Source: Chloroflexota bacterium (GTDB lineage: Bacteria; Chloroflexota; Ktedonobacteria; Ktedonobacterales; JADMIN01). Taken from it: 32,342 bases of DNA. The DNA is taken from NCBI GenBank assembly GCA_021814145.1, contig JAKAIY010000028.1:1-32342 (forward strand), read 5' to 3'. Both the position numbers and the translations under genes were made by a program. The first letter of the stretch is position 1, and each line of letters opens with the position of its first letter. The notes beneath the pieces were generated by a model. The model had not been told where the DNA came from. It ran no database searches and saw only the letters and a list, made by a program, of their open reading frames with translations. This document shows, piece after piece, positions 7,374-16,487 of the stretch.

Positions 7374-8951
7374 CTAGGCGACCGTCTGGCCTGGCGCGAG
7401 CCGCACGTAGAGCGCGTCCTGACCATCGCCGAGGCTCACCAGCTTCCGGTAGTGCGCGTGAAGCCAGGAATCGAAGCCTGTGACGGCGCTGAGCCGCCCC
7501 GTGCCCATAATAACGACGCGGATGTGGTCGCGCGCGAGGATCGCTTCGATCTGCGCGGCGGTCAGGTAGCCTGACGCGGCGCGGACATACGAGGTGTCCA
7601 CCAGCTCAGGCGGCGCGCTGCGGCCAGCGGCGGCGGCGGCGTACTGGTCGTCGGTGACGACGATCTCGCCAGGCGTGGTGAAGGACCGGATGGCGGCGAT
7701 CTGCGCCTGGGCTGCGGCGTCTGGGCCTCGCGCCGCCGCTCGCGCCGCGTCAGCGCCCTGGTAAGCGGTGACCATGAAAACCGCCAGCGTGGCCACCATT
7801 ACCGCCAGTCCCAGCCAGCGCCCCATCGCCTGGCCCACGACGGGGCCGAGCGTGTCCGGCGCCAGCGCGACCATCAGCGCCAGGCATGGCGCGATGATGA
7901 CGATGTGGTGATCGAAGAGCGGGACCTGCCGCTCCAGCAGCGCGACGGAGGCCAGCAGCCAGAGCAGCGGCGGCGCCATGCGCCAGTCGCGCCGCCACCA
8001 GGCCACGGCCACAGCGAACGCGGCGGGGACGCCTATCCACTTGAACCCGCCAAGTATGGTGCGCAGATTGCCCCCGATCGGCCACTTCTCGGTGTGAGCG
8101 GCGGCGAGGTGGAAGGCGACCACCTGGTCCCAGAGCGCGCCAAAAACGCCGGCGAAAGGCGCCAGCGCGATCACCGTCGCGATGGCGCCGCCCGCCGCGA
8201 CCAGCCCCAGGTCACGCGCCGCCGCGCGGACACCCATCCGTAGCCCCGCCGCCGAAGGCCAGGGTATGCGGCCGGCGCCGCTGTCAAGCGCGCGCAACAG
8301 TGGCGCGCCCAGATAGAGCGCGATGGGGACGAGCGCGACGACATCCAGCAGCTTGATGAGCGTTCCATAGGCCACCGCGACGCCCGCCAGCGCGGCGAGC
8401 GCCATTCGCCAGCGCCCGGCGCGCCGCGAGGCCGCGACGGCCAGCGCCACCGCCAGAATCTCCAGCGCGACCGCTGGCCCCTCCGATTGCAAGGTGATCG
8501 CCTGACGCAGATAATGCGGGTCCACAGCGAGCAGCGCCGCGGCGATGATCCCGGCCCACGGGCCGCCTATCTGGGACGCCAGCCAGTACATCGCGATGAC
8601 GCCCGCCAGAGCGAAGATCGCGACGCCGATGCGCGCGGCGGCGATGGTCTGGCCGAACGCCATATAGAAGGGATAGACGCTGAGCAGGAACATGGGCGGC
8701 TGTGAGGAGAAGACCGAGGAGAAGAGCGGGTGGCCCGCCGCCATCGCGCGCAGGGACTGCCAGTAGACGCCTTCATCGTAATCGCGGGTATAACCGGCGA
8801 TGGGCCAGAGATACAGCGCGGCGGCGATCAGGACCAGCAGCGCGGCGAGCCAGCCCTGGAGCGCGCCGCCCCCGCGCCTGGGTGTGGCGCGCGGCTCGCT
8901 GGCGCGTGTCTGGTCGCGCGTTGTCGCTATCCAAGATACTGGAGACGCCAA
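7374..8951 (-). CDS. GT39-type membrane glycosyltransferase, paralog 1
   Basis: This is a polytopic membrane protein of about 525 residues of the GT39 (PMT/ArnT-like) GT-C class. Such enzymes take a sugar from a polyprenyl-phosphate donor and transfer it to a lipid, glycan or protein on the outer face of the membrane. After the first membrane helix comes the acidic loop DYDEGVYWQSLRAMAAGHPLFSS, holding the Asp-Glu pair typical of this class. About ten more hydrophobic segments follow, then a C-terminal soluble part with VTDDQY, PPELVDTSYVR and SGYLTAAQIEAIL. No ATG occurs near the N-terminus. The start is TTG 8951, with AAGGAAGG about eight bases upstream. Two close paralogs lie at 13086-14648 and 16488-18053. 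The acceptor is unknown. Confidence 0.85.
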   Translation of the reverse strand: MASPVSWIATTRDQTRASEPRATPRRGGGALQGWLAALLVLIAAALYLWPIAGYTRDYDEGVYWQSLRAMAAGHPLFSSVFSSQPPMFLLSVYPFYMAFGQTIAAARIGVAIFALAGVIAMYWLASQIGGPWAGIIAAALLAVDPHYLRQAITLQSEGPAVALEILAVALAVAASRRAGRWRMALAALAGVAVAYGTLIKLLDVVALVPIALYLGAPLLRALDSGAGRIPWPSAAGLRMGVRAAARDLGLVAAGGAIATVIALAPFAGVFGALWDQVVAFHLAAAHTEKWPIGGNLRTILGGFKWIGVPAAFAVAVAWWRRDWRMAPPLLWLLASVALLERQVPLFDHHIVIIAPCLALMVALAPDTLGPVVGQAMGRWLGLAVMVATLAVFMVTAYQGADAARAAARGPDAAAQAQIAAIRSFTTPGEIVVTDDQYAAAAAGRSAPPELVDTSYVRAASGYLTAAQIEAILARDHIRVVIMGTGRLSAVTGFDSWLHAHYRKLVSLGDGQDALYVRLAPGQTVA

Positions 8952-9417
8952 AGGAAAGCCTTCCTTTACATGCGCGCCCGCCAGGCGCGGGTCAGGAGCG
9001 GGCGAACGCCATCCATGCTCGCCTGCGCGGCTTGACCTGTTTTTATCTGTGCGCCGGGAATGGTCCTCACATCATGCGGCGCGTCTGGGCAGGCATGCGC
9101 CGCCATATGTTGACGGGCGACGGATTTTCTTCCGCCCGGTGGCCTCTATGCCATCGTCACGCCATTGTTTTTCCGGGTGTCATACACGGTATGCGAAACC
9201 CCATGCGAATGCCGTGCCAGTTGGCGGCGGGTATCGGCACGCCAGGCGGCCCCGCCACCTCATCCGCCCAGTCAGCGCGCCGCTTTTGGGGTAGGGTTTG
9301 TGAGGGTGATCTGTTACCCACCCTGGAATTCCGCGTTCTGAAGTATGTAGTGGGGTGGGCCTATGTCTTTGTGCGCATATTTCCGCCTATTGTGAAGGAG
9401 GCGCTATTGCGCCGACC
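8952..9417. other. Divergent intergenic region between GT39 paralog 1 and the GT2 gene
   Basis: This gap must hold promoters for both directions, but no hexamer pair with good spacing was found. The 239-residue ORF crossing it (8702-9421) is antisense to the GT39 gene in its first third and shows no protein-like features. Near 9069 the sequence CACATCATGCG resembles one half of the palindrome at 14908-14924. Close to the right edge, GGAGG is followed by a small GGCGC-TATT-GCGCC hairpin. Confidence 0.4.
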
Positions 9418-9486
9418 ATGACAGCCTGGCTTTCTCCAAAAATGAATTTTCCAAGAAAGCCTGTTGAGGTGGCAAGCAGTGTATGA
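9418..9486 (+). CDS. Possible 22-residue leader ORF coupled to the GT2 gene
   Basis: An ATG at 9418 opens a 22-codon frame (MTAWLSPKMNFPRKPVEVAS plus two residues) whose TGA at 9484-9486 overlaps the ATG of the GT2 gene (ATGA). GGAGG lies about 15 bases upstream with a GGCGC-TATT-GCGCC hairpin in between, which could shorten the effective spacing. The peptide matches nothing recognised. It could be a coupling device for the next gene or a chance frame. Confidence 0.25.
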   Translation: MTAWLSPKMNFPRKPVEVASSV

Positions 9487-10520
9487 ATTATCCAGATGAT
9501 TCCGCTGTCACGCTGCCACGCGCGCGGGCCGCTGCTTACAAGCAGCCAGCATTGACGCGGGGACTCGAAGCGTCATCCACGGCGCGGCTCCCCCGCTATG
9601 AAGTGGCCGTGCTTATTCCTTGCTATAACGAAGGGCTGACCATTGGCCCTGTTGTGCGCGGGTTCCGCGAAGCGCTTCCCGATGCGCGTGTCTATGTCTA
9701 TGACAACAATTCCAGCGATGACACAGCGCGCGTGGCCGCCGAGGCTGGAGCGATCGTCCGTCACGAGCCCCTTCAGGGGAAGGGAAACGTTGTGCGGCGC
9801 ATGTTCCGCGATGTTGAGGCCGACTTCTATGTGTTGGTAGATGGCGATGGCACATATGAGCCGCGGCAAGCGATCGAGATGATCACGCTGGCCGCCACTG
9901 GCTCCCGCGACATGGTGAATGGCGTGCGGGTAAGCGAGAAGGGTGAGCCAGCCTACCGCGCCGGCCATCAGCTTGGCAACGCGTTGCTGACGAGCATGGT
10001 TAAATTCCTGTTTGGTAACCGTATCGAAGACATGCTCTCTGGTTATAAGGTTTTCTCGCGCCGCTATGTAAAATCATTTCCCTCGCTGACAAAGGGGTTC
10101 GAAATCGAGACTGAGCTGACGGTGCACGCGCTCGAACTGCAGATGCCTATCGCGCACGTGCGCACTGTATACCGCGGTCGTCCGAAAGGGTCGCACAGCA
10201 AGCTCAACACCTTCCACGACGGGCGCAAGATTTTGCTCTATATCCTTGACCTGTTCCGTCAGGAGCGGCCGCTGCTCTTCTTCTCGCTTATCTCATTCTT
10301 CCTCACGGTCGTGGCCCTGGGGCTCTCCGTGCCACTCGCTATTACCTACTTCCAGACTGGTCTGGTGCCGCGATTTCCGACACTTTTTGTCATCGTTGGC
10401 ATGTTTCTGCTGGCCTGCATCAGCTTCTCCAATGGCCTCATTCTCGACACCATCACCCGTGGGCGGAGGGAAACGAAGATGATGAACTATCTCCGCATCC
10501 CCGCTGTGCGTGGCGAATAG
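9483..10520 (+). CDS. Family 2 glycosyltransferase, polyprenyl-phosphate-sugar synthase-like
   Basis: This 345-residue GT-A enzyme resembles dolichyl-phosphate mannose synthase and its bacterial relatives. These move a sugar from a nucleotide donor to polyprenyl phosphate at the inner membrane face. The catalytic domain opens with VLIPCYNEGLTIGPVV, followed by VYDNNSSDDTA, the donor segment LQGKGNVVRRMF and the metal-binding DGDGTY. Two C-terminal membrane helices (LLFFSLISFFLTVVALGL and FPTLFVIVGMFLLACISF) tether it. The next gene starts 18 bases later, so the two form an operon. Neighbouring GT39/GT87-type proteins use lipid-linked sugars as donors, so this enzyme may supply them; that link is inference. 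The sugar is unknown. Confidence 0.88.
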   Translation: MNYPDDSAVTLPRARAAAYKQPALTRGLEASSTARLPRYEVAVLIPCYNEGLTIGPVVRGFREALPDARVYVYDNNSSDDTARVAAEAGAIVRHEPLQGKGNVVRRMFRDVEADFYVLVDGDGTYEPRQAIEMITLAATGSRDMVNGVRVSEKGEPAYRAGHQLGNALLTSMVKFLFGNRIEDMLSGYKVFSRRYVKSFPSLTKGFEIETELTVHALELQMPIAHVRTVYRGRPKGSHSKLNTFHDGRKILLYILDLFRQERPLLFFSLISFFLTVVALGLSVPLAITYFQTGLVPRFPTLFVIVGMFLLACISFSNGLILDTITRGRRETKMMNYLRIPAVRGE

Positions 10521-10538
10521 CTTTGGAGAAGCGCGCGT

Positions 10539-12761
10539 ATGCTTATGGATGATCCAGCGGACACTGTCAAGCGCCCGCGCGTCAAGGCGGCATCGGGCGG
10601 ACTGGCGTCCGTAGCCGAGCCTGGCGCCGCTCCTTCGGTGACACGGTGGCTATCAGGCGCCAAGCGGTGGGCGCGCTTTCAGAGAGAGGCGCGATGGGCG
10701 CCGGGTGTATCAGCGCTCCTCATCTATATGCTCATCGCGCTCGCGTATTTCTGGTGGCCCATCCACAGCCACTTTGGCACGATGGCGATCAACGCTGGAA
10801 TCTCGGATTTTGGACAGAACCTCTGGTATCTGAAGTGGTGGCCGTATGCCGTCTCGCACGGACTCAATCCGTTCATCACGTACAAGATGTGGCATGCGTA
10901 TGGCTACAACCTGAGCTGGCAAACCTCACTGCCGGGGCTGTCACTTCTGGCGCTGCCGATTACCGCGACCTCAGGCGTCGTCGTCGCCTACAATAGCTGG
11001 GTGATTCTGTCTTTCGCGCTGACAGCCTGGGCGACCTTTATCCTTTGCTATCATCTGACCAGGCAGATCTGGGCGTCGCTCGTCGGCGGCTATCTCTTCG
11101 GCTTTTCCGGCTATATGCTCGCGCAGGCGACAGGGCATATTCATCTCATCGTCCTCTTTCCGGCGCCCATCGCTCTTTATCTCGCAACGCTGCGCTATGA
11201 AGGACGCATCAGCCGCGGACGCTACCTCGCGTTGACGCCGCTGCCGCTGCTGGCGCTGTTTCTGATATCAGTCGAAGAGTTCGCCTTGATCGCCATCTTC
11301 GCGTATCTCGCTTTAGGATTGTATCTGCTTATCGGCGCCGACCGGCGGCGGCAAACGCTGACACTGGCTGTCGAGTTAACAATCGCTTTCCTTATTACGG
11401 CCCTTGCGCTCACGCCCTACCTCTACTACATGGCCATCGGGTATTCGAAAGGCGAAGTCCACCCGATCTTCGCCTATTCAGGCGATGCGCTTGGCTTCGT
11501 CGTCCCGACGCGGGTATTCCTGCCGTTCTATAAGTACTTCCATGCGGTCCCGCTCTCCTGCGGAAACCAGGCGGAATGCGATACCTATGTTGGTTTGCCG
11601 CTGGCGCTGCTGATGATCGTGTTTGCCATCAGACGCTGGGTCAAGCCCTTCGACAGGACGCTTATCCTTCTGGCGCTGATCGGCGTCGCCTTTACCCTGG
11701 GGCCAACGCTTTTCATCGCGCATGTCCCAACAATCCCGTCTCCGATGCGGCTCGTCTTCCGGCTTCCGCTCATCCAGAAATCGTTGCCTGTTCGCTATGC
11801 GATGTTCGTGGATCTCATTGGCGCCATCATGGCGGCATTGTGGCTGGCGAATAATGTCAGGCGGCAAGTGGTTAAAATCGCTCTTGGCCTGGCTCTCACA
11901 CTTGTCCTCATTCCGAACCTGCAGACGGGTGTCTTTTTCTCGCCGGTGGATGTTCCTCCGTTTTTCAGCACGACGATGTATCAACAGTACATCAAGCCCA
12001 ATGACAATGTGTGGATCCTCCCCCTGAATTTCGATCGCACTGATATGCTCTGGCAACAGGCGGCCAACTACTCCTTCAATCTCACCTCTGGATACGGAGG
12101 ATTCACCCCGCCACCAGAGAATGCGCTTCCAGTCAACCTGCTTTTCAGCGCCAACGAGATCCATAACGGGCAGCCGGCCTTGCCGCAGCCACAAACAGCG
12201 GCCGCCGCTAACGCCTATCAGTATTACATGGAGCAGTATGTCGCGACGGAGCGTGTCAATGACATTGTCGTGCAGGAGCGCTACTTCACGGCATGCCGCG
12301 CCTACCTGGAGTTCTTGCGTGAGGCCCCACTACACGTCGGCGGGGTCTGGCTCTATCCCGTGCCGCCATCGTTCAGCCAGGCTACGCTACCCGGCGAGCA
12401 GGTGGCGGGGGAGCCTGTCAGCCGTCCCTACGCGCTCACTGGCTCCGCGCGATGGGATGATGTGGCCCAGCAGCTTGTCGTTCCGGCGCATACCGCCGGT
12501 GAGGCGCTGGCGACATTGACCGATACGTTTCCTTCGGGGAAATATGATGTCACGTTGAGCATATCCAGCGTGTCACAGGACCCCGTCGCCTATGCGGAGA
12601 TCGTCGTCAATGGCGTCACCACACCGGTCGCGCTGACGAATGGTGTCACGCATACCAGCCTGAGTGTGGCGGGCAAGTCTGGCTCTGTGACTATACGGAT
12701 TATCAGTCTGGGTGGCGCGGCGTTCACCATTGGTGACGCGACAATGACGACAGCGCATTAA
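10539..12761 (+). CDS. Large GT-C-like membrane protein with C-terminal beta-rich domain
   Basis: This is a 740-residue membrane protein starting at ATG 10539 with GGAG ten bases upstream. The N-terminal 70 residues are hydrophilic. Many hydrophobic segments follow, roughly residues 65 to 480. The first periplasmic loop contains SDFGQNLWYLKWWPYAV, and conserved-looking stretches such as YGYNLSWQTSLPGLSLLALP recall uncharacterised GT-C/YfhO-like proteins. The last 250 residues are soluble and end in a beta-strand pattern (YDVTLSISSVS, YAEIVVNGV, GSVTIRIISLGG) that looks like a small carbohydrate-binding-type sandwich. It is probably an extracytoplasmic glycosyltransferase or a glycan-handling protein using the lipid-linked sugar made by the upstream GT2. 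No specific family could be confirmed by eye. Confidence 0.7.
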   Translation: MLMDDPADTVKRPRVKAASGGLASVAEPGAAPSVTRWLSGAKRWARFQREARWAPGVSALLIYMLIALAYFWWPIHSHFGTMAINAGISDFGQNLWYLKWWPYAVSHGLNPFITYKMWHAYGYNLSWQTSLPGLSLLALPITATSGVVVAYNSWVILSFALTAWATFILCYHLTRQIWASLVGGYLFGFSGYMLAQATGHIHLIVLFPAPIALYLATLRYEGRISRGRYLALTPLPLLALFLISVEEFALIAIFAYLALGLYLLIGADRRRQTLTLAVELTIAFLITALALTPYLYYMAIGYSKGEVHPIFAYSGDALGFVVPTRVFLPFYKYFHAVPLSCGNQAECDTYVGLPLALLMIVFAIRRWVKPFDRTLILLALIGVAFTLGPTLFIAHVPTIPSPMRLVFRLPLIQKSLPVRYAMFVDLIGAIMAALWLANNVRRQVVKIALGLALTLVLIPNLQTGVFFSPVDVPPFFSTTMYQQYIKPNDNVWILPLNFDRTDMLWQQAANYSFNLTSGYGGFTPPPENALPVNLLFSANEIHNGQPALPQPQTAAAANAYQYYMEQYVATERVNDIVVQERYFTACRAYLEFLREAPLHVGGVWLYPVPPSFSQATLPGEQVAGEPVSRPYALTGSARWDDVAQQLVVPAHTAGEALATLTDTFPSGKYDVTLSISSVSQDPVAYAEIVVNGVTTPVALTNGVTHTSLSVAGKSGSVTIRIISLGGAAFTIGDATMTTAH

Positions 12762-13085
12762 ACCGGGGTCGCAAGCTGGGGAATGACTTGCTTCATGGTT
12801 CAACCGGGGGGAAGCGCTCACCCCGCCGCTAGCGCATGAACGCCGAATATCACCCCATGCGGTACGCGGGACCACATGCGAGCGCCCATCCACGTATCCG
12901 CCGCTGGAGTCAAGCGCCAGGCGCTGACAGCGCGCCGGCGCGTCTCCGTCGCCCTTGTCTTGCGGTCGCTGCCAGGTTCCGCGCGCCTGCGCGCGTGGTG
13001 AGCGGGCGTCACGCATCGCCGCACACCTGGAGCCCCGGCAGAGTAATCAGAAACATCGGCCGCCACCTCCTGCGGCAACGACGCG
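12762..13085. other. Convergent intergenic region, no gene seen
   Basis: About 320 bases lie between two genes that converge. The short ORFs here are compositional. No stem followed by a T run was found for either direction, and no recognisable repeat or RNA gene. Confidence 0.45.
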
Positions 13086-14648
13086 CTAGGAGCCTGTCTG
13101 GCCTGGCGTGAGCCGCACGTAGAGCGCGTTTCCATCGCCGAAGTCCGCCATCTTCTGATAGTGTTCCTTAAGCCAGGGCATGAAACCAGGCACGACTGAG
13201 AGACGGCCTGTAGCGAGAACGACGACGCGGATATGGTCACGAGTGATGATCGCTTCGAGCTGCGCGGCGGTGAGGTAGCCCGACGTGACACGGACAAACG
13301 AGGTGTCCACCAATTCGGGCGGCACGTCGTGGCCCGTGGCGGCGGCGGCGTACTGGTCATCCGTGACGATAATTTCGCCGGGTGTGGTAAACGACTGGAT
13401 GGCGGCCATCTGCGCTTGCGTCAACCGGGATGGCTGCGCGAGCGCCGCCTGCCGGGTAGTCTCGAGGGCGATGTACGCGCTACCCGCGAATACGATGAGC
13501 GTGATCAGAATCATCGCCCGCGCTAGCCAGCGACCCGGCGCGCGTGTCGCGACGGGCGCGAGCATGGCTGGCGCCAGCCCCGACATCAGCGCCATGCACG
13601 GCGCCATGATGATGGCGATGTGCTCAAAGAGCGGGACCTGCCGGACGAGAATCAACATGGACGCCACCAGCCAGAGCAGTGGTGGCCCTATGCGCCAGTC
13701 ACGCCGCCACAGCGCCACGCCCAGGGCCAGCGCGGCGGTAACGCCCTCCCACCGGCCTTCATGAAGCAGGACGTGCATATTTTCTATGAGCGAGGCGCTC
13801 TGCGTGCGAGCGGCGGCAAGGTGGAACGCGACCGCCTGATGCCACAGCGCGCCGAAGCTGCCCGCGAACGGCGCTAGCGCGATCAAGGTCGCGCCAATGC
13901 CAGCCGCCGCGACCAGCCCCAGATCGCGCGCCGCCGCGTATGCGCCGATCCGCAACCCGACTGGCGTTGGGCGGCGTATGCGGCCTTCACCGCCGTCAAA
14001 CGCGCGCAGCAAAGGCGCGCCCAGATAGAGCGCAATCGGGACAAGCGCGACAAACTCCACCAGCTTCATGAGCGTCGCCACCGCGGTCACTGCGCCCGCC
14101 AGCGCGGCCAGCGCGAGCCGCCAACGTCCGAAGTGGCGCGACGCCGCGACGGCCAGCGCGACCGCGAGTATCTCAATCGCGACAGCTGGGACATCCGCCT
14201 GTAAGGTGCGCGCCTGAAGCGCGTAATGGAAGTCCACGACAAGCAGCATGGCGGCGATCAGTCCTGTCCATTTGCCGCCTATCATGGAGCCCAGCCAGTA
14301 GATCGCCACGACACCCACCAGAGCGTAAATCACGATTCCGATGCGCGCGGCGGCGATGGTCTGGCCAAACGCCATGTAGAAAGGAAAGACGCTGGGCAGG
14401 AAGAGCGGCGCCTGAGACGAGAAAACCGAGGAGAAGAGCGGGTGGCCCGCCGCCATGGCGCGCAAGGACTGCCAGTAGACGCCCTCATCAGTATCATCTG
14501 AAAAGCCGGCGATTGGCCAGAGATACATCGCCGCAGCCATGAAGACAAGCAATAACGCGAGCCAGTCTTCTAGCGAGAGGACACTCCTGAGCGCGGCGCG
14601 AAGATCAAAAGCGCGCTTTCGACTGTCGTGGGGAGCCAAGGTAGTCAC
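13086..14648 (-). CDS. GT39-type membrane glycosyltransferase, paralog 2
   Basis: This 520-residue GT-C membrane protein is closely related along its length to the genes at 7374-8951 and 16488-18053. The acidic first loop reads DDTDEGVYWQSLRAMAAGHP. The C-terminal soluble module repeats VTDDQYAAAATG, PPELVDTSFVR and SGYLTAAQLEAI. The start is a GTG at 14648, and no good ATG lies upstream of the first helix. Its role is presumed transfer of a sugar from a polyprenyl-phosphate donor to an acceptor outside the membrane; acceptor and sugar are unknown. The central helices and the segment before the C-terminal module diverge most from paralog 1, as expected if acceptor use differs. Confidence 0.85.
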   Translation of the reverse strand: MTTLAPHDSRKRAFDLRAALRSVLSLEDWLALLLVFMAAAMYLWPIAGFSDDTDEGVYWQSLRAMAAGHPLFSSVFSSQAPLFLPSVFPFYMAFGQTIAAARIGIVIYALVGVVAIYWLGSMIGGKWTGLIAAMLLVVDFHYALQARTLQADVPAVAIEILAVALAVAASRHFGRWRLALAALAGAVTAVATLMKLVEFVALVPIALYLGAPLLRAFDGGEGRIRRPTPVGLRIGAYAAARDLGLVAAAGIGATLIALAPFAGSFGALWHQAVAFHLAAARTQSASLIENMHVLLHEGRWEGVTAALALGVALWRRDWRIGPPLLWLVASMLILVRQVPLFEHIAIIMAPCMALMSGLAPAMLAPVATRAPGRWLARAMILITLIVFAGSAYIALETTRQAALAQPSRLTQAQMAAIQSFTTPGEIIVTDDQYAAAATGHDVPPELVDTSFVRVTSGYLTAAQLEAIITRDHIRVVVLATGRLSVVPGFMPWLKEHYQKMADFGDGNALYVRLTPGQTGS

Positions 14649-15037
14649 TTCGGGAGACTCTCTTTCACGGGCTGGAGTAGCGGCATGGACAAGCCTGGCA
14701 GGACCGCAAGCTCCGTGCCTTGAGGGGAAGCCATGAACTCCTGGCTGTAACCGCGGAACACTTCTCCAATATCTCCCAGTATGCTACGCTTTCTTGCCGA
14801 TGCGTGATAGAACCTACCAAAATGGGCGTGTGGTTTTCTACAAGATGGCTCGCTATGCGTTGTTATATCTGGGCAGTCCTGATGGAGCGGCCTGCGCTTT
14901 GGGCGGTCATCACATCATGTGATGCGCGCTCTCTAGCGCTCCATACGCGAGATGAGAATATACCGCGCTCCAGAGTGGGCAAGCCAGTGACATGACGCTG
15001 AACTGGCTTGCGTCGCCGCTGTAGCAAGGGACGTATC
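14649..15037. other. Divergent regulatory region between GT39 paralog 2 and the GT87 gene
   Basis: This gap of nearly 390 bases is visibly more AT-rich than its surroundings and holds no convincing gene. It contains the palindrome at 14908-14924. On the minus strand a CATACT (14784-14779) could serve as a -10 for GT39 paralog 2, but no matching -35 was seen. Confidence 0.45.
14908..14924. promoter_or_regulatory. Perfect 17-bp palindrome, candidate operator
   Basis: CATCACAT-C-ATGTGATG has perfect 8-bp arms around a single central base and sits about 115 bases upstream of the GT87 start in the divergent region. CACATCATGCG near 9069 shares one arm and the centre. The binding protein is unknown. 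Confidence 0.4.
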
Positions 15038-16429
15038 ATGTTCGATACCGAAAAGCGCGTTTCCGTGCGGCTGCCGTCCGGGAATACAGGAGGCGGCGAA
15101 GGAGCGAGATCCTGGACCGCGGCGGAGCTGGTAGCCGGGGGACTCTTGCTCGCGGCGTGCGGCGCGCTCTCGAACTATCTGGGGGCGATCCTGCGTCCCA
15201 ACGCGCTAGGCAATGTGAGCGGCCAGTTTGGGCAGGATATCCTGCCGGCTTACCAGGCCGCGCAGCAGATTCTGCTGGGACACGGGCCAGCCATGTACGA
15301 TCCGGCGATTGTTCATGGCTACACCTACTCGCCTTTCTTCGCCTGGCTGTTCACGCCTTTCGCGCTGCTCCCGTGGCGGACCGCGATTATCGTCTGGTTT
15401 CTGCTTTCCTCGGTGTGGCTCTGGATTGCGGTGTTCCTGCTGGAGCGGATTTTCAGTGAGGTGGCGCCCGCACAGCTGCGCTCGCTGCGGATCGCGAGGT
15501 TGCCACTGATACCCGCGCTGGCGGCGATCTGGATCGGCATTCCCCCATCCGTACAGGCGACGCTGGAGTTTGGCCAGGTTGACTACATCAACCTGGCGCT
15601 GCTGGCAGGCGCTTTTCTCTGCCTGCTTCGCCGCCGGGACGGGCTCGCTGGGGCGTTGATCGTGCTCGCGGCGCTGCTCAAGATTACGCCCATTGGCCTG
15701 CTGGCGGTGTTCGTGCTCTTCCGGCGCTGGCGGGCGCTCGCCTTTGGCGCGCTTACGCTGGTCGCGTGTATTGGCGTGACAAGTCTTGATCCCAGGGTCG
15801 GGATCGAGAGCTGGATTCGCATGCAGCAAGGTGTCAACGCCAATTTCGCCTTCATCTTTGTCGTGTATTCAAATGAATCACTGGCGAGCGTCTTCGCCCA
15901 TCTCGTGACGCTTCTACATCACCATCTCACGCCGCAACGCGCTGAGTATCTCGGTTTCGCTGTCGCGATCCCGCTCTTTGTGGCCGCGCTGGCGTTCGGG
16001 CTCCAGCGGAGATTCCGCGAGTCGCCAGACTGGATCATGGCCGTGGCCGCTGGCCTGGGCGCGGTTTTGCTCGCGTCACCGCTAAACTGGGATCATTCAT
16101 ACGTCATCGCCGCTATTCCCGCGGCCATCCTGCTTGGGCGCATCGCCACAAAATGGCTCGCGACGCGCCGGATCGGGTGGTTTGAGATCGTGGGCGTTCT
16201 CAGCGCGGCCACTCTCGCGAGCTGGCCGCTCACCGCTGGGCTGGCTGTGGCGATGACCAGCTCAATAGCGCTGCGCCTGTCAGGAATCGCCCTCATCAGC
16301 GCCCGCCCGCTCGCGCTGCTTCTGATTGTCTGCCTGTTGCTCTGGGACCTGTGGAGGAGCCATCCATCTGAGCAGGGTGCGAAGATCAGCGCGCAGCTGG
16401 CGCCGGGCCAGGTCGCCACGCCCGAATGA
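15038..16429 (+). CDS. GT87 (DUF2029)-type membrane mannosyltransferase-like protein
   Basis: This is a 463-residue polytopic membrane protein. The start is ATG 15038, with AGGGA about seven bases upstream. The ORF-track start is a TTG ten codons earlier without a ribosome site. It matches the pattern of GT87/DUF2029 proteins, GT-C enzymes that in actinobacteria transfer mannose from polyprenyl-phosphate-mannose to lipoglycans. Typical stretches are YDPAIVHGYTYSPFFAWLFT after the first helix, and FGQVDYINLALLAGAFLCLL followed by GLAGALIVLAALLKITPIGLL, where the Lys is characteristic. About ten hydrophobic segments are visible. It sits between two minus-strand GT39 paralogs, which supports a shared cell-surface glycan pathway. 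The specific sugar is not provable here. Confidence 0.82.
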   Translation: MFDTEKRVSVRLPSGNTGGGEGARSWTAAELVAGGLLLAACGALSNYLGAILRPNALGNVSGQFGQDILPAYQAAQQILLGHGPAMYDPAIVHGYTYSPFFAWLFTPFALLPWRTAIIVWFLLSSVWLWIAVFLLERIFSEVAPAQLRSLRIARLPLIPALAAIWIGIPPSVQATLEFGQVDYINLALLAGAFLCLLRRRDGLAGALIVLAALLKITPIGLLAVFVLFRRWRALAFGALTLVACIGVTSLDPRVGIESWIRMQQGVNANFAFIFVVYSNESLASVFAHLVTLLHHHLTPQRAEYLGFAVAIPLFVAALAFGLQRRFRESPDWIMAVAAGLGAVLLASPLNWDHSYVIAAIPAAILLGRIATKWLATRRIGWFEIVGVLSAATLASWPLTAGLAVAMTSSIALRLSGIALISARPLALLLIVCLLLWDLWRSHPSEQGAKISAQLAPGQVATPE

Positions 16430-16487
16430 GCTGTCGCGGCGGGATGGGTCGCTAGCGGGGTGAGGTGGATTCCCGCCCGCCCGCCGC

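Noticed and set aside
8702-9421. 239-residue plus-strand ORF ending at the mini-ORF
   Set aside because: The first third is antisense to GT39 paralog 1 and the rest has no recognisable features or ribosome site.
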